Shown in pieces: positions 10,492-20,031 of a stretch of DNA of 64,000 nucleotides (position 1 is its first letter; every line of letters starts with the position of its first letter). This stretch comes from Phaseolus vulgaris (taxonomy: Eukaryota; Streptophyta; Magnoliopsida; Fabales; Fabaceae). Made by a program: the position numbers and the translations under genes. The notes below the pieces were generated by a model. It searched no databases, was not told the origin of the DNA, and saw only the letters and a program-made list of their open reading frames with translations. The DNA lies in NCBI RefSeq assembly GCF_000499845.2, contig NC_023756.2, positions 36,339,880 to 36,403,879 of the forward strand, read 5' to 3'.

Positions 10492-12051
10492 TTGTTGAAG
10501 GGGGCGTTCAACGCTCTTGAGCTGATACATGTCCCGAGGGAGCAGAATGCCAGAGCTGACCTGCTCGCAAAGCTGGCCAGCTCAGGCAGGGGGGATAGAC
10601 AGAGGACAGTGATCCAGGAGACTTTCAAAGCTCCGCGTCGATTCGTGGAAGACAACAGGGTGGATGTCCTCCAGATCTATACATCAAGGGGAAGGCCGAG
10701 GAGTCATTCCTCTTTGACCCAAGATACGCAGAGGGCGCCCCGCATCAGCATGTTCGCGGGTGTGCCTGAGGAAGAGCAGATGCAGGTATGTGTTTTGTCC
10801 AAGGGAGACACCTGGATGACGCCCTATAAGCGATACCTGGCAGATGGGGCTCTTCCAGTGGACCCTGAAGAGGGTAAAAAAGTCAAAAGAAATGCCGCAA
10901 GATATGGCGCAAGATATACTTTGGTGGATGGGGTGCTGTTCAGGCACGGTTTCACTCACCCTATCCTAACATGCGTCAGTGGCGATGAGTGCATCAGGAT
11001 AATGGCGGAGCTACACGAAGGCATCTGCAGAAGCCACGTAGGGGGAAGATCCTTAGCCTCCAAGGTAATACGCACAGGCTTCTTCTGGCCAACAGTGAAA
11101 GAGGACTGCGCACGGCACGCCCAGCGGTGTAGGCAATGCCAAAAGCACGCCGACTGGCACAAGGCGCCGCCAGAAGAGTTGCGGTCTATATACAGTCCGT
11201 GGCCTTTCCATACATGGGGAATTGACATCCTGGGCCCTTTCCCACTGGCAATCAGGCAGATGAAGTATCTGATCGTCGCCATCGAATACTTCACTAAGTG
11301 GATAGAGGCGGAGCCCGTGGCACAGATCACTGCGCATAAGGTACAGCATTTCGTGTGGAGAAACATTGTGTGTCGCTTTGGCGTACCTAGGCGCCTGATA
11401 TCTGACAACGGAACCCAATTCGCCAGTCAACAGTTGGGAAACCTATGTGCTGAGGTGGGCATTAAACAGGTGTTCGCATCAGTTGAGCACCCCCAGACTA
11501 ATGGGCAGGTAGAATCGGCAAACATAGTTTTGCTGAGGGGGTTAAAAAGAAGGTTAGAGAAAGCCAAAGGGGCGTGGGCGGAAGAGGTACCAAGGATCGT
11601 ATGGGCCTACCACACCACGCCCCAATCCTCTACTATGGAGACGCCCTTCAGTTTGGTGTACGGGTCGGACGCGATGATTCCAGTAGAAATACATGAAAGC
11701 TCACCACGTTTTCAAAATTTTGTGGTGGAGGAGTCCAATGAAGAGAGGCGGGTAAACCTGGATCTGCTAGAAGAAGCCAGGGAAGAAGCTAGAATAAAAG
11801 CTGAAGCGATGAAGAGAAGAGTAGAGCGACAATATAACTCTAAGGTAAAGCCGCGACAGTTTCAGGTTGGCGACCTAGTGATGAGGAAAGCTCACCCATA
11901 CGAGTTGGAGAATAAGCTGTCTCCCAAGTGGACCGGGCCCTTCAGAGTTACTGAGGCTAAGGGCAACGGTTCGTACAACCTGGAGACTTTAGATGGAGGC
12001 CCCATCCCGCGCAGTTGGAATGCAGCCAACTTAAAATTTTATTTCAGTTGA
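10492..12051 (+). pseudogene. Tat-A1 pol part 2: end of aRNase H and integrase
   Basis: Continues pol after a TAG at 10489-10491 (CAG in Tat-A5). It first reads the end of the second RNase H (HVPREQNARADLLAKLAS), then integrase: HHCC finger (H-E-G-I-C ... C-R-Q-C about residues 170-215), catalytic core with D in GIDILGPF, D in SDNGTQF and E in NGQVESAN, and the C-terminal GPF/Y module (KLSPKWTGPFRVTE). The enzyme inserts the DNA copy into the host genome. This part itself has no further stop and ends at a normal stop at 12049-12051, so the lesions are confined to the upstream junction. ATG at 10492 is an internal codon, not a start. Confidence 0.9.
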
Positions 12052-12576
12052 CTTATGTAAGCAGTATGTAACAATTTAGTTGAAGGGGACGCTCTTTTTC
12101 CCTCTCGGGGGTTTTTTAATGAGGTCACCCTAATAAAAGGAAAAACCAGTTTGAGAAAAAGAAGTGCCTTGGTTTTCAGCCTTTATCTTTCCTTGTTTGA
12201 AGTAATGTGATGCGCCGCCTAGGCCATGGCGTCGCCAAGAAAGAAGGCGTCGCCTAGGTCATGGCGTCGCCCAGAAAGAAGGCGCCACCAAGAAAGAAGG
12301 CGTCGCCTAGGTCATGGCGTCGCCCAGAAAGAAGGCGCCACCTAGATAAGGGCGTCGCCCCTGAGCAGCCGTCGCCCAAGTGAAGGCATGCACCGCTGGA
12401 AGAACAGGACGAAAGGAAAGCCCGCAGTACATGAAGCATATGCAAAGTAAAGTGGCGTTACAAAAAATCAAGTATGACATTGAAAAGTTGTTGTTACCAG
12501 CAATGTTCAATGCAATGGGAGTAGTACAAACGGAGCAAACGCTACAAATCATGCAAAAACACGAACAAGCCGTTTC
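12052..12576 (+). other. Region after Tat-A1 pol: conserved 3' block and GGCGTCGCC repeats
   Basis: The block 12080-12140 (GGGGACGCTCTTTTTCCCTC, then GGGGGTTTTTTAATGAGGTC and CTAATAAA) recurs after pol in Tat-D (46420-46475) and, inverted, at 22455-22513. It contains an AATAAA-like signal. From about 12209 to 12380 a 30-35 base unit (GGCGTCGCC plus TAGGTCATGGCGTCGCCCAG) repeats four or five times. It lies between convergent genes: pol ends at 12051 and antisense gene 1 ends at 12577. Confidence 0.7.
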
Positions 12577-13540
12577 TCAGCGCTCATCAGAGTCATCACT
12601 TGAGGAAGGCGAAGCCCCTTTTCCAGCCCGCAGAGCTCGAGTAAGTCGTGCCCTCTTTTCTTGGTGTATTTTCGAACCTGCACCAGGGGAAAGACGTGTT
12701 AGAGACACCATGAAGAAAAACAGGCACAGTTAGAAAGTAACGAAGGCCGAGTTTTCTAAGGCAGTGGTTCTTACATATGTACTTCTCAAGAGTCCCAGCG
12801 TTGAACTCCAAGCTGATCACCGTGGCAGAGTCAAAACCTCCCGCCTCAACAAGAATCCGGCAAGCTATTTGATCACTTGGAGCCAGATTCTTGAGGGGTT
12901 TGGCTTTGAGGACCTTCTCCTCTCTCACCCAGTACAGCGGAAACCCATCCAGAGCGTCGGGAACAAGATCAGTACGGCAGATCTTGAAGAACCGGCCTTT
13001 CCACCCGGTGAACGAGCTTTGAAAGGGTGTGAAGAGAACTCTTCCGGGTACATTGCTGAGAGTTACCCAGAGGTTGTGTCTCTGCCTCTTCACCTCAAAG
13101 AAGTGAAGAAAGAGGTCAACCGAGGGAGCACAACCCAGAAACCCGAAGAGAATATCGAAGGCTTTGACAAAGGCCCAGCTGTTGGGGTATAACTGGGCCG
13201 GAGCAACGTTAATCTCCGTCAGCAGTTCCTTCTCGAACCAGGAGAAGGGTAAGCGCACCCCGATGGTCTTGAACACCACCTGGTAAAAGTAAAAGAAAGG
13301 GACCCCGTCGTTGGCCCGTTCGTCTCCACACACTGGCTCCCCCAGAGTGCAATGGAGCACAACGATATCGTCATCGTGCCTCCTTGCGAAGGCCTGGTGG
13401 TCATAAGAACATGACTCCCCTTTGTGCTCCCGTATGGCCCTGGTAGAGAGTAAGCATGAACACTCATCAAGAAGTTCACTCGAAGCCCAGGGGTACAAAT
13501 CCGTGGGACGGACCCTAGATGAAGCAGCATGAGAAGACAT
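12577..13540 (-). CDS. Tat-A1 antisense gene 1 (PF04195-like domain, two exons)
   Basis: Starts at ATG 13540 on the strand opposite to gag-pol. The N-terminal 210 or so residues (LYPWASSELLDECS; FYFYQVVFKTIGVRLPFSWF; ELLTEINVAPAQLYPNSWAF; DLFLHFFEVK; GWKGRFFKI; FPLYWV) have the layout of PF04195, 'putative gypsy type transposon' proteins of unknown function. A donor GTAAG at 12774 and acceptor TGCAG ending at 12678 mark a likely 97-base intron; splicing gives a short Arg/Ser-rich tail (...SSSDDSDER) stopping at 12577. Unspliced, the frame runs on to 12596. Antisense ORFs of this kind are known in plant Tat elements, function unknown. No stop interrupts exon 1. Unlike the other copies it lacks the coiled-coil exon, so the 3' part may be deleted. 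The intron is inferred, not proven. Confidence 0.7.
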
Positions 13541-14896
13541 TCTTTAACAAGATCAGGGATTTCAAGGGTGTGGGGACTGCCGGAAATGCAAGAGTCGAGC
13601 GAGGGGAGAGATTGCTGGAACAACCCTTCGTGAGAAAGGAAGGGTGCAAGAAGAAAGGGTACAAGAAGGAAGGGTGTGAGAAGAGAGAACGTAAGTAGGT
13701 TATGAAGAGTGGGAAAATGATGAGGATCGTTCCAGAGTTTGAAGAGTTAAATAAAGCGGTTAGAGCGCCAAACGACGCGTATGGATGCACCGCACGATTG
13801 ATCCACGTGGCACAAGATGAAAAGATGACCCTGGCACTGCTGGTGAAGATCTGAAAGCGTCATGTCAATATAGTAGCCAGTGGTACTACGCGCCGTCGAA
13901 AGTGGGTCAGGGGCACAGCAGGAGTCAGAACTCAGAGAAATGACTGAATGTCCCATCAGCCATACAGAAAGCGCCACGTGGATCAAGTTGAATTACTGGA
14001 CGTCCCATCAGCTATACAAGGAGCGCCTCGTGGAAGATACGGGAAGAACCTTGAGCTCTTCGCCGCCTCCAGGCATCGACCAACCCCAAGGTCAAAGTCA
14101 ATGTCAAGTTAGGGACGACGCCCGAGGCGACACTAGCGTGAGACGCCCGAGGCGTCGCCTGGAATGACATAAAGGACGACGCCGGCACGAGACGTCGCGG
14201 GCGTCGCCAACCCAAACATCAGCAGGGTCGCCTCCCGATACCCACAGGTAGGAAAGACTGTGGAGAGAGACGAAAGTGAAGGAGGCAGAGTTAGTTGCTG
14301 GCGTTATCTCCCCGATACCCACGGGTAGGAAAGACTGTGGAGGGAGATAAGATCGCCAAACGCCAGCGAATTGCTGGCAGGGTGTTCCCCGATACCTGTG
14401 GGAAGGAAAGACCATAGAAGGAACGAAACCCCCCCCCCAAAGCACTCGTCGTTTTAGACACCTGGGGACGATACGGCACTGCTGTAGCAGGCCTCTCCTT
14501 AGGCGTGGGCGCCGGGGGCTAAAAATCAGGGAGAGAACCATTTTGGTGTTAGAAACACCTCGTGGACGATACGGTGTCACTAGGTGAGCCTCTCCACGGG
14601 TGTGAGGGTTGGCGCGCGACCTTTCTCGGTCATACAAAGCCGCCCGACGAAGCAAAGAAACGAATATGATATAAACAGAACAACCGAAGCGTAAGATGGC
14701 AAAAGATGAGAATAAGATCGCACAAGCAGAATCGTATATGGCAAAGACACAAAAGCAATCGTACGAACACCCAAATTTGCAGCAAGAGTACGGATAGTGC
14801 AAAGAATTACAAGTTTGAACAGAGAAAGTCAAAGGCAAGCGTAAAGAATAAAGGAATTAAGATTGAAAGTGAAGATGGCGGTTGAGAGGCATCGGC
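13541..14896. other. Spacer between the two antisense genes of Tat-A1
   Basis: No gene supported. From 14235 to 14430 a module of about 35 bases (CCCCGATACCCACGGGTAGG, AAAGACTGTGGAGGGA) occurs three times; a related copy lies in the LTR at 5570-5605. GGCGTCGCC-like units occur at 14115-14215. The part 14450-14896 is the 3' flank of antisense gene 2 and matches 57855-58310 of Tat-A5. A 244-codon minus-strand ORF (14838-14104) crosses the repeats and looks like chance. Confidence 0.6.
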
Positions 14897-16216
14897 TCAG
14901 TCATCCACGTCCATGGGCACGACCTTCCCGTCGAAGACATGGTGCATGGGGTCGCAGTTCGATATATTGATGCCAGGGTTCTCACAGGACGCCTGGGTCA
15001 GAGCCTGCTGGAACCCCTCCTCGAAAGTACCCGCCATCTCCTGGATAAGGGACTTTTTCTCCTTCTCCAGCTCCTCAACGGCAGCATCCCCAGAGGTCAC
15101 CTGCTTCTCCAGAGCCTCTTTCTCAACGCGAAGTCGACTGACCTCGACCTGTAGCTTGTCGTAGTCAGCCCGGAGAAGGTCCATAGCTTTGGCCTGCGTG
15201 GCCATTTCCCCCTCCATCCGCTCCGTCTTCTCAGCCTGCTCGCGGCAACGGTCCTTCAGGTCCTTTTGAATTTTTGCATCAGCTTTGAGCAATTCCTGAA
15301 GGCCCCTTACCTGGACTTGGAGGGCGACTTCACGAGTAAAAAAGCCAGCCTGGAGCTCCAATGCCTCTGCCAGTTGCCTCTCAGTTTCTGCTTTGGACTC
15401 TTGCGCTTGCTTCAGAGAGGTTTGGTAAGTTTCGTTCTGGCGCCCCAGGGTCCTCATTTCCTCCTCCAGAGTAGTCGCCTTTGTTTCCAAGGCTTGGAGA
15501 GTTTGAGCTTGCATAACCGCGTTTCTGGCCTGGGCGCGCCATTCAAGGGCCACCGCCAAGAAGGCCCCCAAGTAGAAGGGCATGCCTTCCTTCCTGTCGG
15601 TGTCCTCTGGCAGAGTCCCGCCGCTGAAGCCCCTCATTAGATGCATAATCGGAGGAGGGATGGCGATGAAGTCAGGGGCGGCAGCGACGGAAGCAGGGGA
15701 AGCAATGGTCTCTGGTCTCTGCCAGAAGCTCTTCCCCTGCTTCTTCACCTCAAAGAAATGCAGGAAGACATCTACAGAAGGGGGGATACCCAGGTGTCCA
15801 CAAAGAATTTGAAAACCCCTCACGAATGCCCAGCTGTTGGGATGAAGCTGGGCGGGGGCAGTGTTGATTTCAGTGAGAAGCTCCCGTTCGAAGGGAGTGA
15901 ACGGGAGACGCACTCCTACGCGCTTGAACACGGTCTGGTACATGAAGAAGAAGGGTTTCCCCTTTCTAGGTCTGTCGTCCAGACAAACAGGTTCCCCAGG
16001 CCTGCCGGGACGGACGGATATGTGGGCGTCGTGTGTGCGGCAGAAGGCGTTAAAGTTGTATAAATGGGGATCCCCCCGGTGAGCTTCCAGGTCCTAGAAG
16101 GAAGTCAGGCTGGTGCATTCACTCAGGAGCTCGTCGGGTGCCCAGGGGTAGAAGGCTTTGTAGTTGGACTTGGGGGTCGTGGGGGAAGATTCAGGCTCCA
16201 CGTTCGCGCGCGTCAC
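14897..16216 (-). pseudogene. Tat-A1 antisense gene 2, decayed (PF04195-like plus coiled coil)
   Basis: Same gene as the antisense gene of Tat-A5 (55570-57854). The N-terminus has the PF04195-type pattern (YQTVFKRVGVRLPFTPFERE, PNSWAFVRGFQILCG, DVFLHFFEVKKQGKSFW). It is followed directly by the distal part: a basic region, then about 230 residues of Glu/Lys/Gln-rich heptads (coiled coil) and the tail FDGKVVPMDVDD. Three lesions: the start codon is GTG at 16216 where A5 has ATG; TAG at 16096-16094; and an in-frame deletion near 15724 of roughly 970 bases relative to A5, removing the end of exon 1, the intron and the Pro-rich part of exon 2. A possible 5'-UTR intron lies upstream (16442-16232). 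The function of the family is unknown; a DNA- or particle-binding role would be speculation. Confidence 0.8.
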
Positions 16217-16903
16217 GGTGAAAATAGATAACTGGAGAAAGAAGAGAGGAAAAAGGGTTTAGCAAGTGTAGCCATGGCAAGAAGGGGAAAGAGCCCCAGG
16301 AAACATCACCCACGCGAGAGAACCCAGATGAGGAAGAAGAAGTGGAGAAACGCAGTAATGCACGAATAACAACAGTCCCAGGCAGTTCAATGAATCATCT
16401 AATGCGACGAAAGGGAAGAGTCATGAGCACTCGAAATCGTACCATTGCTATTGGAATGGAGGCAGTAGAAGAGCGCAGGAAGGAGAGAATCGCGATTGCA
16501 GAGAAAAAGGGTTTTGAAGGCGATGAACAGTGCGGAGTGCAGAGCAAATGAATGTAACAGTAGGGTGAGCGCGGGGTTTGGAGTAACTTAAGCGTTACAT
16601 TTCGCAACTCAAGAGGCGCTAACTAAGGGTCGTGGGATCGTGCCACGCGTCAGAGGATCAATTGCCCAAGGGAAACGCAAAGGTCTCTGAAGGATGGCCA
16701 CGTGATGGGCCACGTGGCGCGCGATCAAGGGTAGCCCAAAAGGTGTTATCATCCTCGTTTCACATAAGGTCAAATCAATCAGTAAGAGCGCTCCTAGGGT
16801 ACAGAAAGCGTCACGTCAACAATTCGAGAATTGTTGAGTCAGCCGGGAATGACACGTCATCAGGATTGCACGTGGACGGCGTGGGCGAGGCTTTAGTCTT
16901 TAC
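16217..16903 (-). promoter_or_regulatory. Upstream region of antisense gene 2, with G-boxes and 5'-UTR intron
   Basis: Lies between the 3' LTR and the antisense gene. It holds CACGTG boxes at 16699-16704 and 16711-16716, the plant G-box core. A likely 5'-UTR intron starts GTACGA at 16442 and ends CCAG at 16232 (211 bases), the same length as in Tat-A5 (55344-55554). I see no clear TATA box. The promoter role is inferred from position and conservation. Confidence 0.5.
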
Positions 16904-16941
16904 GCTGAAGACAAGTCTTCAGCTTAAGACTGGGGGGCTTG
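16904..16941 (+). other. Hairpin and polypurine tract of Tat-A1
   Basis: An inverted repeat GCTGAAGAC (16904-16912) and GTCTTCAGC (16915-16923) is followed by TTAAGACTGGGGGGCTTG directly before the 3' LTR. The G-rich run is the polypurine tract that primes plus-strand DNA. The same arrangement is inverted at 18854-18890. Confidence 0.8.
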
Positions 16942-18136
16942 TGTACCGTCCCGTATCCGGGCGTTGACTAAATAAATCAAGGTCAAAGTCAACGGCTGAA
17001 GAGTCAAAGTCAACGCAAGGCGTCGCCTAGGTAGAGAGACGCCAAGTGCCAGCATCGCCAAGAGGAAGCGTCGCCAAGGCAAGGCGTCGCCAGATCAAAC
17101 AGTGCTAAAGCAAGGCAATCACGGTGTGGTTCCCTGATACTCATGGGTAGGAAAGACCATGGAGGGAGCGACGCCGTGGGAAGGCCTCAGGTCCCAATAG
17201 CACGGGGCAGCGATAAAGAGAAGGAAAAGGTGGCTTCAAGGCCATAGTAATAGTACCAGTGAAGGGCAGCCTGACTCGTGAAGTGCTTCTGCCGCCCCAG
17301 AGACGCCTGTGGGGCAGATACGACTCAAAAGGAAGGTCACGCCCAGGGCAGCCGGGTGCAGGGTACAAGAGGAAGGCAGAAACGCTCTCAAAGTAAGTGA
17401 CTAGATACTTGGGTGCATGAGTTGGCACCCAAAAAGTCACCCTTAGCGCAGTAGCACTCCCAAGCAGGAGGACTCACACGTAGAGACGTCCCCAAATGGG
17501 CAGAAACGCCCCCAGATGGGGTCATGGCGTCGTGAGGCCCTCCACGTGTACGACAGTCATACCAGAATAGAAACACCCTTTAGTCAGGTGCCAGGTAATT
17601 AAAAGTCATTCAATATAGTTTCCCTTTCGAGCATTCAGGTACTATAATGGCTCCCAAGCGTTTCAACGTCTTAAATGCGCTACGTTTTCTAATTAAACGC
17701 TTTAATAAGTGCGTTACGTTTGTGATTAAAAGCGCTTTAAGGCGCTTTAAATGCTTGGGTAGTTTAAATAGCGCAGAGAATGTTGGAAAGAGGGTTCGAA
17801 CTTTCTGCAAATTTACCAGAGCTCTCTAGTTGCTTGCTCGTGCTTCATTAGTTACGAACAAGGGACTGGGGAAGATTTTTGCCTGAGAGAGAGAACACAG
17901 ATACACAGTACACAGTTATTTCTTACCACCTTCAGAGTGCCATACGCGGTGCTCAGAGACGGAGGTGAATAGTTTTGGTGTTTCTTGCTGGCTGACTTGA
18001 GCGTCGGAGTGCAAACGGCCGCTAGGGCGCCTCTTTGTCCTCTTTTTTGCAGGAATTCACAGGCAACCAGTGGGAAGGAGTCCCTAGCTGACGGTTGAGG
18101 TCGCGCACGAAGACGTCCCGGTAACCGAACAGAACA
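16942..18136 (+). repeat. Tat-A1 3' LTR
   Basis: 1,195 bases, TGTACCGTCC ... AACAGAACA, nearly identical to 5347-6575 except for fewer GGCGTCGCC units and scattered substitutions (the last bases read GTAACCGAACAGAACA). Its right flank GTTTGTATCATAC is not Tat-B1 gag but inverted gypsy-E DNA. Confidence 0.92.
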
Positions 18137-18368
18137 GTTTGTATCATACTATCATTTAAAATCACAAATTTAAATGCTTTTGTCCTCTTCATCTCACAAC
18201 CTATTTCAAGCCTTTTTCTGCAACTTCAAAAATTATTTCTTTATAAAAAGGACTCCTTAACTTAATTAAAAACCTTCTCATTTGGAACTTGTTCTTCCTA
18301 GTTGTTTTCACCATATTCCTCCATCCTTTTATGTGTAAAGGAGGGATGGAATATTTCCTTATTGTATT
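18137..18368 (-). mobile_element. Inverted fragment of gypsy-E (3' internal end plus first bases of its LTR)
   Basis: The reverse complement matches 30884-31120: the stretch before the gypsy-E 3' LTR and the LTR start TGATACAAAC. It begins GTTTG at 18137, which pairs with CAAAC at 27772, the flank of LTR-A4. The other edge joins an LTR-A fragment at about 18369 with a two-base overlap (CC), typical of end-joining after deletion. No coding potential. Confidence 0.8.
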
Positions 18369-18853
18369 CCAACTCATGCACCCAAGTATCTAGTCACTTA
18401 CTTTGAGAGCGTCTCTGCCTTCCTCTTGTACCCTGCACCCGGTTGCCCTGGGTGTGACCTTCCTTTTGAGTCGTATCTGCCCCACAAGCGTCTCTGGGGC
18501 GGCAGAAGCACTTCACGAGTCAGGCTGCCCTTCACTGGTACTATTACTATGGCCTTGAAGCCACCTTTTCCTTCTCTTTATCGCTGCCCCGTGCTATTGG
18601 GACATGAGGCCTTCCCACGGCGTCGCTCCCTCCATGGTCTTTCCTACCCATGGGTATCGGGGAACCACACCGTGATTGCCTTGCTTTAGCACTGTTTGAT
18701 CTGGCGACGCCCTGGTTGGGCGACGCCCTGGTTGGGCGACACCTTCACCTGGGCGACGCCTTGCCTTGGCGACGCCTTGCGTTGACTTTGACTCTTCAAT
18801 CGTTGACTTTGACCTTGATTTATTTAGTCAACGCCCGGATACGGAACGGTACA
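18369..18853 (-). repeat. LTR-A fragment (first 485 bases of an LTR)
   Basis: Reads GGTACA at its right end (LTR start, inverted) and matches the U3 part of LTR-A, with TACCCATGGGTA near 18647 and GGCGACGCC units at 18710-18780. It is cut at 18369 in the segment reading CAACTCATGCACCC. Confidence 0.88.
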
Positions 18854-19072
18854 CAAGCCCCCTAGTCTTAAGCTGAAGACTTGTCTTCAGCGTAAAGACT
18901 AAAGCCTCGCCCACGCCGTCCGCGTGCCATCCCTATGACGTATCATTCCCTGCTGACTCAACAATTCTCGAATTGTTGACGTGACGCTTTCTGTACCCTA
19001 GGAGCGCTCTTACTGATTGATTTGACCTTCTATGAAACGAGGATGATAACACCTTTTGGGCTACCCTTGATC
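18854..19072 (-). mobile_element. Tat-A 3'-untranslated fragment with polypurine tract
   Basis: Inverted copy of 16722-16941: PPT (CTAGGGGGCTTG on the minus strand), the GCTGAAGAC hairpin and the segment GATCAAGGGTAGCCCAAAAG. It is fused at 19072/19073 to a B-type gag, so about 10 kb of internal element sequence is missing. Confidence 0.8.
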
Positions 19073-19934
19073 ACTGGTTTTCCTGGTCCACCACGCGGTC
19101 TTGGTGGTGCAGCACTTCCCCTCTTCTCAGAAACCTCTGTTTCTGCCACTATGTGCGCAACCGCGCGTCGTCGGATCTCTGCAAAGGTGCTGGGATGGTT
19201 CCTGATGAGAGACTCGCTGAAGGGGCCAGGCAGCACTCCCTTCTTAAATGCGTGCACCAGCATATCTTCATCTTTGCTGGGCAGTCTAACCACTTGTGCT
19301 CCAAAGCGGTTGAGGTAGTCTTTCAGCGACTCACCTTGGTACTGGCGCACGTCGAACAAGTCGTATGACACCACTGCAGGTGCCTTGTTGACGATGTATT
19401 GCTCGGTGAAAAGCTTCGAAAACTGAGAGAAAGACGTGATATGCCCTTCTAGTAAACTCACGAACCGCTCCATGGCGATTCCGCTCAATGTGCTCATGAA
19501 CATTTTGCAGTACACAGCGTCTGAGCCCACAGACAGCATCATCTGGGTGTGGAACACCGTCAGATGCGCCTCCGGGCTTCTACCCCTTTGAACGATGCCT
19601 TCACCCCCACCAGGTTGGGAGGCACCATGGTTCCCACGATCTCAGGGGAGAATGGCATGGGGAATGCTCTTGGAGGTGAGGGCTGCCTAGACATTCTTTC
19701 GTCAACCACGTGTTCCCTCTGCGCATGCAACGTCCTTCTCAACTCTCCGTTGACGCGATTCAGCTCGTCGTTCCTGCTCTGCGACGCGGCCAACTCCGCC
19801 TGCATCCTCTCTTGTTCAACCTTCGACGCTGCGGCGTTATCCTGCAGCGTGCGCACCATTTCCAGGACCTGCGCCATTGTCTCAGCTCCTTCGTCAGCAG
19901 ATGGCGCAGGTGATGGTTGTCTGTTTCTAGGCAT
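19073..19934 (-). pseudogene. Tat-B2 gag, frameshifted and 3'-truncated
   Basis: ATG at 19934 (MPRNRQPSPAPSADEGAETM), 77 bases inside the PBS. Helical N-terminus (MAQVLEMVRTLQDNAAASKV), Pro-rich linker, then the gag core. One base is missing near 19570 against the B3 copy, so the frame breaks in GVE(D)TEAHL and resumes from 19557: FHTQMMLSVGSDAVYCKMFM, SYDLFDVRQYQGESLKDY, FGAQVVRLPSKDEDMLVHAF, RRRAVAHIV. It loses the zinc finger and all of pol at the junction with the A-type 3' region at 19073, where 17 unrelated codons follow. It is more closely related to the B1 and D gags than to A. Confidence 0.85.
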
Positions 19935-20011
19935 CTTTCTCTGTCAAAGAAACTGATAAAACTCTGGTAAACTTTAAAACTGTGGTATATATGGGACAAC
20001 GATTCACTCGA

Positions 20012-20029
20012 GCCCCACGGTGGGCGCCA
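20012..20029 (-). other. Primer-binding site of Tat-B2 (tRNA-Lys)
   Basis: Reverse complement TGGCGCCCACCGTGGGGC, two bases inside LTR-B2. Full 18-base match. Confidence 0.9.
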
Positions 20030-20031
20030 AA

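Larger units (their letters stand above)
5347..18136 (+). mobile_element. Tat-A1, nearly full-length Tat-lineage Ty3/gypsy retrotransposon
   Basis: 12.8 kb with two direct LTRs of about 1.2 kb, PBS, gag-pro-pol in sense, two antisense genes, a polypurine tract and a 3' LTR. The order RT, RNase H, a second RNase H domain, integrase places it in the Tat lineage (established for Tat/Retand/Ogre). It sits inside the Tat-B1 gag. The flanks do not match (GATAT left, GTTTG right), so the right flank has been exchanged; see the inversion finding. The LTRs are very similar, so the insertion is fairly recent, yet gag-pol has at least three frameshifts and one nonsense codon. It cannot be autonomous. 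Confidence 0.85.

Noticed and set aside
14104..14838. A 244-codon minus-strand ORF in the spacer of Tat-A1
   Set aside because: It runs through repeated modules and non-coding flank, is not open in the matching part of Tat-A5, and shows no domain.
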